A stretch of DNA of 13,834 nucleotides from CAYZSU01 sp964480565 (GTDB lineage Bacteria > UBA10199 > 2-02-FULL-44-16 > JAAZCA01), in assembly GCA_964480565.1 (NCBI GenBank), contig CAYZSU010000058.1, positions 1 through 13,834 on the forward strand. The letters run 5' to 3'. This document shows, piece by piece, positions 1-6,275 of this stretch. A model generated the notes under the pieces. It was not told the DNA's origin, made no database searches, and saw only the letters and a list, made by a program, of their open reading frames with translations. Position numbers and translations under genes: made by a program. Within the stretch, counting starts at the first letter, position 1. Each line of letters begins with the position of its first letter.

Positions 1-18
1 AAAGAACTTCAGATCCAT
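1..18 (-). CDS. Possible start of a further gene downstream of the radical SAM gene (partial, 6 codons)
   Basis: An ATG at 18-16 on the minus strand opens a frame (M-D-L-K-F-F) that runs off the window. It lies 18 bases after the stop codon of the radical SAM gene and would be the third gene of the peptide operon. An AGGG sits almost against the ATG, which is too close for a good ribosome binding site, and a GAG lies about 11 bases upstream. Six codons cannot establish coding, so this only marks where the operon might continue. Confidence 0.2.
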
Positions 19-36
19 GCCCTAAATATCTCTAAT

Positions 37-1428
37 TTAACCGGACACTAGTGATGTTGTATATGGAAAATAGTTGGTTAAATGAGTGGTCATTTTTGTA
101 ATACTGATGAGTTCTTTATTGGAATGATATTTATTTTTTACGCGATAAAAGGATGTGTAGATATTTGATTTTTTTTTGATTTGCTTCATTGCATCCGCAT
201 CGTCTATGGGCAGGTGGTCACTGTCTTCGAGTATGTCCTCTGAAAATATGATATCATATTTTTGAGCAATGGTCGTTTTTGATAAGGGGCTGAGCAAGTG
301 GACATTGGTTCTGCTGGCACCTTTAATTACAGTATCGATTGCATAGGAGAGGGTTTGATCTATTTGAGAACCTGTTTCCAATGGAAATCCAATTATAAAA
401 CTGGCAATGCTGTCAATCCCTTCATTGATACTACTTGTAAACACGTGATCTATTTTTTCCAATTCAATTTTTTTTCCAATAAAGTGTTGCGTGGTGCTTG
501 AGGCAGATTCAATTCCATAGAATATAGATTCACACCCGCTGTGTTTCATGATTTGCATCAGTTCTGGATCAATCGTGTCTATTCGTGAACTACATCCCCA
601 GATATAGTTTCGCTTTTTTACTGCTTCGCAAAAAAGAAGCAATTTATTTCGATCCAAAGTGAATAGGTCGTGAACAAGATCGAATCGGTTCATTTTGTAT
701 GAGTGAAAAATAGCATCCATTTCAGCAATGAGGCGATTGGCGGATTTAGCCCTAAATTTTCGTTTCCACATTTTCGTTGTGGAACAAAAAATACAATTAA
801 ATACACAGCCTGACCCAGCAAGAATAGGAATGCATTTTAAGCCTGCATCTATATAATTCTGCATATTGACAAGTGAATATTTGGGGAGCGTTTCATCATC
901 TAAGCATTTAATTAGTTCTCTGGCGGGATTGATTTTGACTTTATTTTGTAGATGCAAAGATGTTCCTAGGATATTCTGTAATTGTGTAATATTATCATCA
1001 TAATAGGATTCTACAATTTCATATAAGGCTCTTTCCCCTTCCCCACTAACAATCATATCTATCTCTTTATAATTTCCCAATAACTCTTCTGACATCACAC
1101 TTGGTTCTGGTCCGCCCATTATTATATAGGAATTAGGGATTATTTTTTTAAGTTGTTGAGCTAATTTAACTGAAATAGGCATATTACTACACATGGATGT
1201 GATGCCGATTAAGTTTACATTGAATTGTTTAATATATGCAGCAGCTTCTTGATAGAAATTAGTATTGTCAGATAATTCACCCTGCTTTATCAGTAATTCA
1301 AGGTCAATTATTTGTACTTGAATTCCCATGTTTGAAAGATAAGTTCCTAAAATAATTAGATTGAGCGGTAATGAAATATTTTCTTTTTTACTACCAATAG
1401 GCGGTTTAATTAATAATATTTTTTTCAT
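37..1428 (-). CDS. Cobalamin-binding-domain radical SAM enzyme, probable RiPP-modifying enzyme
   Basis: The 463-residue protein has an N-terminal Rossmann-like B12-binding domain (residues about 1-145), beginning MKKILLIKPP and containing IIMGGPEPS and the VSGEGE segment typical of these enzymes. A radical SAM barrel follows, with the 4Fe-4S motif CX3CX2C at Cys208, Cys212 and Cys215 (GCVFNCIFC). Family members use SAM and often methylcobalamin for C-methylation or other radical chemistry, and many act on peptides. The gene lies just downstream of a 39-codon peptide gene on the same strand, so that peptide is the likely substrate. The start is placed at the ATG at 1428, with GGACC 5 bases upstream. 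An in-frame ATG at 1440 is possible. A TTG at 1464 would fall inside the stem-loop and is unlikely. The first C-terminal stop is at 39-37. The exact reaction cannot be read from sequence; methyltransferase, epimerase or cross-linking activity are all open. Confidence 0.9.
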   Translation of the reverse strand: MKKILLIKPPIGSKKENISLPLNLIILGTYLSNMGIQVQIIDLELLIKQGELSDNTNFYQEAAAYIKQFNVNLIGITSMCSNMPISVKLAQQLKKIIPNSYIIMGGPEPSVMSEELLGNYKEIDMIVSGEGERALYEIVESYYDDNITQLQNILGTSLHLQNKVKINPARELIKCLDDETLPKYSLVNMQNYIDAGLKCIPILAGSGCVFNCIFCSTTKMWKRKFRAKSANRLIAEMDAIFHSYKMNRFDLVHDLFTLDRNKLLLFCEAVKKRNYIWGCSSRIDTIDPELMQIMKHSGCESIFYGIESASSTTQHFIGKKIELEKIDHVFTSSINEGIDSIASFIIGFPLETGSQIDQTLSYAIDTVIKGASRTNVHLLSPLSKTTIAQKYDIIFSEDILEDSDHLPIDDADAMKQIKKKSNIYTSFYRVKNKYHSNKELISITKMTTHLTNYFPYTTSLVSG

Positions 1429-1451
1429 AATTTGGTCCATTTTTCTGAAAT

Positions 1452-1480
1452 TAGGCTGTACCAATAGTTAGTACAGCCTA
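1452..1480 (-). terminator. Strong stem-loop between peptide gene and radical SAM gene (attenuator or processing hairpin)
   Basis: A perfect 10-bp inverted repeat, TAGGCTGTAC / GTACAGCCTA, encloses a 9-base loop. On the minus-strand transcript it is followed by ATTTCAG, not a long U tract, so it looks like a leaky terminator or a 3'-end stabiliser and not a full stop. In this position it would let the short peptide mRNA outnumber the enzyme mRNA, a common arrangement in precursor/enzyme operons. The base pairing is directly visible; the function is inferred. Confidence 0.55.
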
Positions 1481-1488
1481 TATCTCAG

Positions 1489-1510
1489 AGGGGTGCGATT
1501 AAATACCCCT
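1489..1510 (-). repeat. Second small hairpin after the peptide gene
   Basis: A 6-bp inverted repeat AGGGGT / ACCCCT with a 10-base A/T-rich loop starts 15 bases after the peptide stop codon. It stands 8 bases before the larger 10-bp hairpin on the same transcript. The G/C-rich arms stand out in an A/T-rich gap. Together the two hairpins may protect or terminate the short peptide message. Confidence 0.35.
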
Positions 1511-1524
1511 AATTAAATTGCATA

Positions 1525-1644
1525 CTATGTATATGAAACATGTATACCTTTATTCTCTGTTGCACTTTCTGCTAACTCGGATTGAAATTCCTCTACTTTA
1601 TCGAGTTCATTTTCCAATTCTTTTAAATCGATTGTGTTATTCAT
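1525..1644 (-). CDS. 39-residue precursor peptide (candidate RiPP substrate)
   Basis: The ATG at 1644-1642 is preceded by an excellent ribosome binding site (AAGGAG at 1656-1651, 6 bases before the ATG), and the frame closes with TAG at 1527-1525. The N-terminal part (MNNTIDLKELENELDKVEEF, then QSELAES) is highly acidic and amphipathic, with Leu/Val/Phe at helix spacing, like RiPP leader peptides. The C-terminal part, ATENKGIHVSYT, is of different character and would be the core. It has no Cys, and carries Lys, His, Tyr and Thr/Ser as possible sites of change. No Gly-Gly cleavage motif is seen. The gene lies directly downstream of a sigma-54 promoter and upstream of a B12-type radical SAM enzyme. 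I recognise no named family. Coding is supported by the start context and position; the RiPP role is inferred. Confidence 0.8.
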   Translation of the reverse strand: MNNTIDLKELENELDKVEEFQSELAESATENKGIHVSYT

Positions 1645-1662
1645 TTTTTTCTCCTTTTTGTT

Positions 1663-1699
1663 ATTTCAAAATATGATCCCCATGATACTATTTTGAAAT
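1663..1699 (-). repeat. 11-bp perfect stem-loop in the 5' leader of the peptide mRNA
   Basis: ATTTCAAAATA (1663-1673) and TATTTTGAAAT (1689-1699) form perfect 11-bp arms around a 15-base loop containing ATGGGGATC. The hairpin ends 6 bases before the AAGGAG ribosome binding site of the peptide gene and lies wholly in the leader expected from the sigma-54 promoter (transcript start near 1718). It leaves the ribosome site free, so mRNA stabilisation or a regulator/sRNA contact is more likely than translation blocking. The G-rich loop could pair with another RNA. Confidence 0.6.
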
Positions 1700-1706
1700 G
1701 ATTGTT

Positions 1707-1716
1707 TGTGCGCACA
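1707..1716. promoter_or_regulatory. Perfect 10-bp palindrome at the predicted transcription start
   Basis: TGTGCGCACA is its own reverse complement and falls at about +3 to +12 relative to the start expected from the -24/-12 element. It may be a repressor half-site pair or the base of the leader RNA. A 10-bp palindrome can occur by chance, so support is modest. Confidence 0.3.
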
Positions 1717-1727
1717 TTGATTTAATA

Positions 1728-1744
1728 TAGCAACTCCCATGCCA
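1728..1744 (-). promoter_or_regulatory. Sigma-54 (RpoN) -24/-12 promoter of the peptide operon
   Basis: Reading the minus strand from 1744, the sequence is TGGCATGGGAGTTGCTA. The invariant GG (1743-1742) and GC (1731-1730) are separated by exactly 10 bases, and the match to TGGCACG-N4-TTGCW is 11 of 12 (T instead of C after TGGCA). Transcription should begin near 1718, giving a leader of about 74 bases before the peptide ATG. Sigma-54 promoters need an AAA+ activator, and a complete one is encoded at 4708-6243. Confidence 0.87.
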
Positions 1745-2092
1745 AGTGTGAAATCCTGTATTTTCAATAGGTTGGGGGAGTATGGGTATTTCAAAATTCC
1801 ATATTTTTGTAATAAAAAGTGTGTGGAATGGCAGCAAATTGTTGGTGGGTATGTGCTTGCAGTGAATTACAAAAAAATGGAAAAAATTCCATGATTTTGG
1901 AAAATAAATTATGGGTAATTTCTGAATGACTGGATTTCCGATCACCATCGTCTCGGAAATGACACGGTCAACTGCGTCACTTTTTCCACATTTTAATTGC
2001 ATTGTACGCTCATTATTATAAAGAGCCCATATAACCTGCCTTTCCGGCTCATAAGGCCGGGACGATAACTCGTGAGCCCAGGGGTAATATCC
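1745..2092. promoter_or_regulatory. Intergenic control region with dyads, candidate activator binding sites
   Basis: This 348-bp gap between divergent genes shows no convincing gene. It holds several dyads at typical enhancer distance upstream of the sigma-54 promoter: ATGGAA-4-TTCCAT (1877-1892), ATTCCA...TGGAAT (1796-1801 and 1824-1829), ATTTCCG-13-CGGAAAT (1934-1960) and TGAC-ACG-GTCA (1960-1970). Nearer the plus-strand gene, CCGGC-7-GCCGG (about 2043-2059) can compete with pairing of GGCTCA to the later TGAGCC just before the ribosome site, so alternative leader folds are possible. None is a known named operator. Repeated TGGAA/TTCCA units are the best guess for activator sites. Confidence 0.42.
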
Positions 2093-2716
2093 ATGAGCAA
2101 ATCAATAGAAAAATCACAAAATAATTCCAATAATGAGTTACATCAATGGATGGCCAAACTGCGCCATGATTTGCAATCGCCAGTGTCTATGCTCAACTGG
2201 TATATGGCACAAGACCCATTGGCACTCAGTTCAAAAGAAGTGCTGGCACAAAGTATATTTAAATTAAATATTATTTTTGACCGATTGAGCCGGCTAAAGT
2301 CCTGTGTGTCAGATATTAGTGACCCTGAGGTTATACCTGCAGAAACTGATCAAAAATGCTCAGATGTAAGTCAGACAGCCAGTTCAATAAATGCGCAGCC
2401 TCATGAGAGTACTAAAAAATTGGATTTGATGTTCAATACTTCAGAGGGATGTTTTTCAATGTCGCCATTGGGTAATATTTTGCTTATTCATGATTGTATA
2501 AGTGCACTATTAACATGCCATAAGTGTATATTAAGCAAAGTGACTCAGACGATTATGACTGCCCATAGTGCGGCGCAAGCAGTGGAGATATTATCACTTC
2601 AACAAACTACCATTGATATCGCGATTGTGGGTTGCTCACCCGAAAGTAAAGTGGATGGAATGACTATTGTTGATCATTTAAAAAAGTATGGTGTGAAAAA
2701 AATTCATGTCGTATAG
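2093..2716 (+). CDS. DHp-like histidine domain joined to a truncated, degenerate receiver domain
   Basis: The 207-residue soluble protein starts at the ATG at 2093, chosen over an upstream GTG at 2072 because AGGGG lies 8 bases before it. Residues 16-70 resemble the dimerisation/phospho-acceptor helices of histidine kinases: KLRHDLQSPVSML has an H-box with His25, Asp26 and Pro30. No ATPase (CA) domain follows. After a Ser/Thr-rich linker, residues 127-207 resemble a CheY-type receiver (NILLIHD, then IDIAIVG and DGMTIVDHLKK), but the acceptor Asp after the third strand is replaced by Gly, one of the acidic pair is His, and the protein ends at the fourth strand. It may be a phosphotransfer or docking partner (compare Spo0B-like DHp proteins) or a decayed hybrid kinase. 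It is divergent from the peptide operon and shares its control region. Confidence 0.8.
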   Translation: MSKSIEKSQNNSNNELHQWMAKLRHDLQSPVSMLNWYMAQDPLALSSKEVLAQSIFKLNIIFDRLSRLKSCVSDISDPEVIPAETDQKCSDVSQTASSINAQPHESTKKLDLMFNTSEGCFSMSPLGNILLIHDCISALLTCHKCILSKVTQTIMTAHSAAQAVEILSLQQTTIDIAIVGCSPESKVDGMTIVDHLKKYGVKKIHVV

Positions 2717-2838
2717 ATGGTTGCGCCTTTACCCAATTTGCTGTTTAGCTTTTGTGACAATTGGGGTGTTTGCATTAGCTAGGGTGATCAAGCTTTTTTG
2801 ATAGTAAAAATATAATAGTCGTTGTTCGCCTAAAATCG

Positions 2839-2867
2839 GAATATTTTTCAACACTCCCAAAATATTC
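2839..2867. terminator. A/T-rich hairpin between convergent genes
   Basis: GAATATTTT and AAAATATTC are perfect 9-bp arms around an 11-base loop, overlapping the last codon of the toxin gene. The stem is weak and no clear U tract follows on either strand, so a bidirectional terminator is possible but unproven. The rest of the gap (2717-2838) shows nothing recognisable. Confidence 0.3.
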
Positions 2868-3651
2868 ATGGTAACCTGCTGATAACCTTATCTATGACAA
2901 ACTGATATGCTCTTTCGTAATCCCAATTCCTGTATTGGGGCAGCAAAAAATTCATATCTAATTTAAAATCTCGATTATTTTTTTTAAACTCTAAATTTTT
3001 AATAAACTCATCACGAGTAATAACTATATTACCATTCGCACAATATTTAGAAAAGATGTCTATTACTCGTTCTAAATCAATAAGATTTTGACTTGCAACA
3101 TACCATAAATCAAACAAATCTCTGCCTTTACGGCGTTGATAAAGAGCTCGAAGTTTAGTTGCAATTAACTCATCAATCTCATGTGTAACGATATCTGCTG
3201 TTCCACTAAACCATTCAGACTCAATATTAAATTTTTTAGTACATGGTGGCAGCACTTGAAAATGCTCAGTAATATTTATTTCTAACTTTAATTTTGAAGG
3301 AAAGCTATTGATAGCCTCATATTTATAAATTAATTTTGCAGATTGATGAGTAATTTTCCACTTTGGATCACCAAGCCAAGGTTTTAAAATTTCTCTAATT
3401 GCATCTATTGTTTGTCCTATCGGATCAGGATTTTTTTGAGTAAAATCAATATCTTCACTATATATTGAGGGTGTTTTTAAAAATAATTTATTTAATGCCG
3501 TACCACCGCGAAAAACTAAGCTGTCCTTGATATGATTGTTATTGTATAAATCAACTAAGGCTCTGCATATAATCAGATCTTGTTCTATTTGCGCGAGTGT
3601 TTGCCATTTAAAAGAATTTCGCCATTGTTCAACATATATTTTTGGAATCAT
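2866..3651 (-). CDS. abiEii: AbiEii-family nucleotidyltransferase toxin
   Basis: This 261-residue toxin belongs to the AbiEii/AbiGii nucleotidyltransferase family, whose members stop growth by transferring nucleotides to cellular RNA acceptors. Visible motifs are GGTALNK (49-55), SEDIDF with the metal-binding Asp pair (65-70), and the downstream signature ATKLRALYQRRKGRDLFDLW (about 164-183). All active-site motifs are present and length is normal, so the toxin looks functional. Its ATG overlaps the antitoxin stop codon by four bases (ATGA at 3651-3648), indicating translational coupling and tight stoichiometry. It probably serves phage abortive infection or stabilisation of this DNA segment; no link to the peptide genes is visible. 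Confidence 0.93.
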   Translation of the reverse strand: MIPKIYVEQWRNSFKWQTLAQIEQDLIICRALVDLYNNNHIKDSLVFRGGTALNKLFLKTPSIYSEDIDFTQKNPDPIGQTIDAIREILKPWLGDPKWKITHQSAKLIYKYEAINSFPSKLKLEINITEHFQVLPPCTKKFNIESEWFSGTADIVTHEIDELIATKLRALYQRRKGRDLFDLWYVASQNLIDLERVIDIFSKYCANGNIVITRDEFIKNLEFKKNNRDFKLDMNFLLPQYRNWDYERAYQFVIDKVISRLP

Positions 3652-4454
3652 AAATCGCTTTCTATCTTAGCATTAATGACTATTCTCCACTTTCTACATC
3701 TTGAAAAACCTGTTTTGGTTATATCCGACGAAAGTGGCAAATATTTTTGTTTGCGTTTATAAACGTGCACAGCCAGTTTTTCAGTAAATTTTGCTGCTAA
3801 ATCATCATCCATTAATTCAATATTGTCTAAAATATATCCTATTCGTTGTAGCTGATATTCTACTTGCATATCACAAACAAGTTTTATGAGTGTATCTGCA
3901 TCAAGACTTTCTAGAAGCTCGGAAAATACAGTTACGACGTGATTTAATCCACCACAACGATGAATGTATTCAAGTAAATCAATAGCAATCAACTCAGGTG
4001 AGGCAACGTTAAGATAGCCTGTGTTAACCGTGAAATTCTGAATTGGCAAATTGGACAATTTTTTTCTTTTAATGATTTCAATTTCAATCTGTCCAAATTT
4101 TAGGGGATGAATAATGCGGGCATTTGTGATAACTTGAAATTTAAATATTTTTTGATGAGCAGCTCCATAGAAACCAGCTGCACTTAGCAATGCAACGTAA
4201 TATTCAGTATTAAGATGTTTCATCATAATTGGAACTAATTCTTCGGCTGGGATACAACCATGAGGCATATGTTCCGGCGGAACAATGACATAAAGTCCTC
4301 TTAAAGGTGAAATTAATTCTCCTTTTTCTTTGATACGGTGAATGGCATTTAAAGCAGCATTTTTAGATAGCCTCATATCTGCCATTAGTTTTTCTAGAGT
4401 AAAGTGACGTGCACCAAATTGCCTTATTTCCTTGATATAGCTTGATAGGCTCAT
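3648..4454 (-). CDS. abiEi: AbiEi-family antitoxin and autorepressor
   Basis: The 268-residue protein has the AbiEi layout: an N-terminal winged helix-turn-helix (residues about 1-60, with FTLEKLMADMRLSKNAALNA and the basic wing GLYVIVPPEH), followed by the C-terminal antitoxin domain (EYYVALLSAAGFYGAAHQ, then SPELIAIDLLEY). In this type IV toxin-antitoxin family the antitoxin does not bind the toxin protein directly and represses its own promoter by binding inverted repeats. A matching inverted repeat is found immediately upstream. The GAGG in the near arm of that repeat also provides the ribosome site, 5 bases before the ATG. Confidence 0.93.
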   Translation of the reverse strand: MSLSSYIKEIRQFGARHFTLEKLMADMRLSKNAALNAIHRIKEKGELISPLRGLYVIVPPEHMPHGCIPAEELVPIMMKHLNTEYYVALLSAAGFYGAAHQKIFKFQVITNARIIHPLKFGQIEIEIIKRKKLSNLPIQNFTVNTGYLNVASPELIAIDLLEYIHRCGGLNHVVTVFSELLESLDADTLIKLVCDMQVEYQLQRIGYILDNIELMDDDLAAKFTEKLAVHVYKRKQKYLPLSSDITKTGFSRCRKWRIVINAKIESDL

Positions 4455-4455
4455 G

Positions 4456-4494
4456 AATACCTCAAAATCACGTTTATAATGATATTGAGGTATT
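4456..4494 (-). promoter_or_regulatory. AbiE operator-promoter (10-bp inverted repeat)
   Basis: AATACCTCAA (4456-4465) and TTGAGGTATT (4485-4494) are perfect arms around 19 bases holding an A/T-rich stretch with TATAAA on the minus strand, the probable -10 region. The proximal arm starts 2 bases from the antitoxin ATG and contains its GAGG ribosome site. Bound antitoxin would therefore cover both promoter and translation start. This fits the known autoregulation of AbiEi proteins, though the site itself is assigned here by sequence only. Confidence 0.6.
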
Positions 4495-4594
4495 GTAAGG
4501 CATTATCGGCATAAAGTAAAGGGAGATATAATGGAATCACAGGGCTTTTCATGTCTAAATTAATGGGCGTTCCAACGGGCAGTCCCAATAATCA

Positions 4595-4614
4595 CAGGTA
4601 TTGCCCCTTACCTG
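4595..4614. repeat. Small hairpin/dyad upstream of the sigma-54 activator gene
   Basis: CAGGTA and TACCTG are perfect 6-bp arms around TTGCCCCT. It lies in the 213-bp gap (4495-4707) between the AbiE operator and the activator gene, about 95 bases before the start codon. It could be an operator or part of the leader. No clear -35/-10 pair, sigma-54 element, RNA gene or real ORF was found in the gap. Confidence 0.25.
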
Positions 4615-4707
4615 AATCATTGATTGAATTGTTATAGGCACCATATCTATTGGTATTTCTAGATTATTCCAACTTGACATAATTGAGAAGTCTCCGTAAG
4701 GCTGGGT

Positions 4708-6243
4708 ATGGGGGATATCATGACTGATCAATGTTCTAATGAATTTCTAAATTTACATAATGCGGGAATGCCTACGAAATATGGACTTAACGGCAGTCCC
4801 TTTGAGGTTCCTTTCGATGATGAGCCTCAAGTAACTAAATCACCGCCACCACGTCTACTATGTATTGACGATGATTCCAGTTTTTTAATTTGGCTGCAAA
4901 GTGAATTAAATGCCTATCCGATTGATCATGCCGCCTCCTTGGATGCGGCACTTTTGATTTTGGAGGATGAGTCAGTCGATTTTATCCTACTGGATATTGG
5001 ATTGGGTAATGAAAATGGATTAGATGGCATTGCCAGAATAAAGAAAATCAATCGCCATATACCGATTATCATGGTCACCGGATATACGGATAGCGCGTAT
5101 ATCGTAGAAGCCATCAAACGCGGCGCCTGTGATTATATCAGCAAACCATTTAAGCCAATTGATTTAATTGCGCGCATTGAAAAAAATAAACAGGCTGCAT
5201 TTGAAAGCGAAAAGCATGATGCGATCTGTGAAGCATTGTTTTCCAATGTCGATGCACATGCAATAATTGGGAATAGCCCATTGTTTACATCTGTGTTAAA
5301 AACTGCGCGCAAATTAAAGGGGTATCATCATGCCAATATATTGATTCAAGGAGAAAGCGGCACGGGTAAAGAGTTGATTGCGCGCTATATTCACGGTTTG
5401 GAAGCTAACCCTAGGCGCCCATTTATCGTGGTAAACTGTGCGGCCATTCCTGAGCATTTGGCGGAGTCAGAATTATTTGGTCATGAAAAGGGTGCGTTTA
5501 CCGGTGCAATACAGAAAAAAATTGGCAAGTTCATGCTAGCCGATGGCGGGGATATCTTTTTGGATGAGATCGGTTGCTTAAGCGGTTCAGCTCAAAGTAA
5601 GTTGCTTCGCGTATTGCAGGAAAGGGAATTTTGCGCGGTGGGATCGAATCAAATGCAGCAATCAAATTTTAGAGTTATTGCCGCAACCAATGATAATTTA
5701 ATGACTAAAATAACAGACGGGTTATTTCGATTGGATTTGTATCACAGGCTTTGTACGGTGAACTTGTCAGTACCTGCACTTCGCGACCGACCGGGTGATA
5801 TCCCTTTACTAGCGAATTATTTTTTAGAAAAGCATTCGCAATTGCATGGCAAAAAGAAATTAAGCCACGCAGCGATTCAAAAATTACAGATCTATGATTG
5901 GCCGGGCAATGCGCGTGAATTGGAAAATGCCATTCATCATGCATATATAGTAAATAATGGAGATGTGATCGATCCTACCTCGCTTCCAATGCCCGATGTA
6001 GTGGCAGGCACAATCTCTCATAACTACCAGATACCAGCGCAGAAACTGCATTTTCCCGTTGGCATGCTGCCCATTGCATTGCCGCAAAAAGAAGAGGATA
6101 TCCTGCCCTTAAAGACAGTCATGTCAACGATAGAACGCGCCTATATCGACCAATCCATGCAAATAGTGGATGGCAAGAAACAAACATGCGCCTATCGATT
6201 GGACCTGTGCCTATCCGCATTGTATGTGAAATTAAGACGGTGA
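4708..6243 (+). CDS. Sigma-54-dependent NtrC-family response regulator (REC-AAA+-Fis)
   Basis: This 511-residue activator has an unusual 47-residue N-terminal extension, then a receiver domain (48-160) with the acidic triad Asp54-56, phospho-acceptor Asp96 (FILLDIGLG), Thr124 and Lys146. The AAA+ domain (187-428) has Walker A GESGTGKE (215-222), the sigma-54 contact loop GAFTGA (262-267), Walker B GDIFLDE (281-287), arginine-finger region FRLDLYHR (340-347) and WPGNAREL. The C-terminal Fis-type helix-turn-helix (about 466-511) is diverged: GKKQTCAYRLDLCLSALYVKL keeps the ALYxKL end but not the usual LGIS turn, suggesting unusual DNA specificity. An in-frame ATG at 4720 with GGGGGA before it is an alternative start. 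It probably activates the sigma-54 promoter at 1728-1744, and it is the only such activator visible. G+C is higher than in the transporter genes. It likely heads an operon with the transporters. Confidence 0.95.
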   Translation: MGDIMTDQCSNEFLNLHNAGMPTKYGLNGSPFEVPFDDEPQVTKSPPPRLLCIDDDSSFLIWLQSELNAYPIDHAASLDAALLILEDESVDFILLDIGLGNENGLDGIARIKKINRHIPIIMVTGYTDSAYIVEAIKRGACDYISKPFKPIDLIARIEKNKQAAFESEKHDAICEALFSNVDAHAIIGNSPLFTSVLKTARKLKGYHHANILIQGESGTGKELIARYIHGLEANPRRPFIVVNCAAIPEHLAESELFGHEKGAFTGAIQKKIGKFMLADGGDIFLDEIGCLSGSAQSKLLRVLQEREFCAVGSNQMQQSNFRVIAATNDNLMTKITDGLFRLDLYHRLCTVNLSVPALRDRPGDIPLLANYFLEKHSQLHGKKKLSHAAIQKLQIYDWPGNARELENAIHHAYIVNNGDVIDPTSLPMPDVVAGTISHNYQIPAQKLHFPVGMLPIALPQKEEDILPLKTVMSTIERAYIDQSMQIVDGKKQTCAYRLDLCLSALYVKLRR

Positions 6244-6275
6244 GGGGATGTAAGCAAATTTAAACGAGGGGCGTA

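Noticed and set aside
298..501. Plus-strand open frame within the radical SAM gene
   Set aside because: It is antisense to a well-supported enzyme gene and shows no family features.
1688..2002. 104-codon open frame on the minus strand upstream of the peptide gene
   Set aside because: It runs straight through the sigma-54 promoter and ends in the leader hairpin, its composition (Phe, Ile, His, Pro-rich) is not protein-like, and its start has only a poor ribosome site.
2784..2806. Possible terminator after the DHp-receiver gene (ATCAA...TTGAT)
   Set aside because: The stem is only 5 bp and the T run falls in the loop, not after the stem.
4531..4563. 10-codon ORF after GGGAG in the gap before the activator gene
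   Set aside because: Ten codons with no conserved neighbour relation are not enough to call a gene.
4674..4702. TTGACA followed at 17 bases by TAAGGC before the activator gene
   Set aside because: The -10 match is poor and transcription would begin inside the ribosome binding region.
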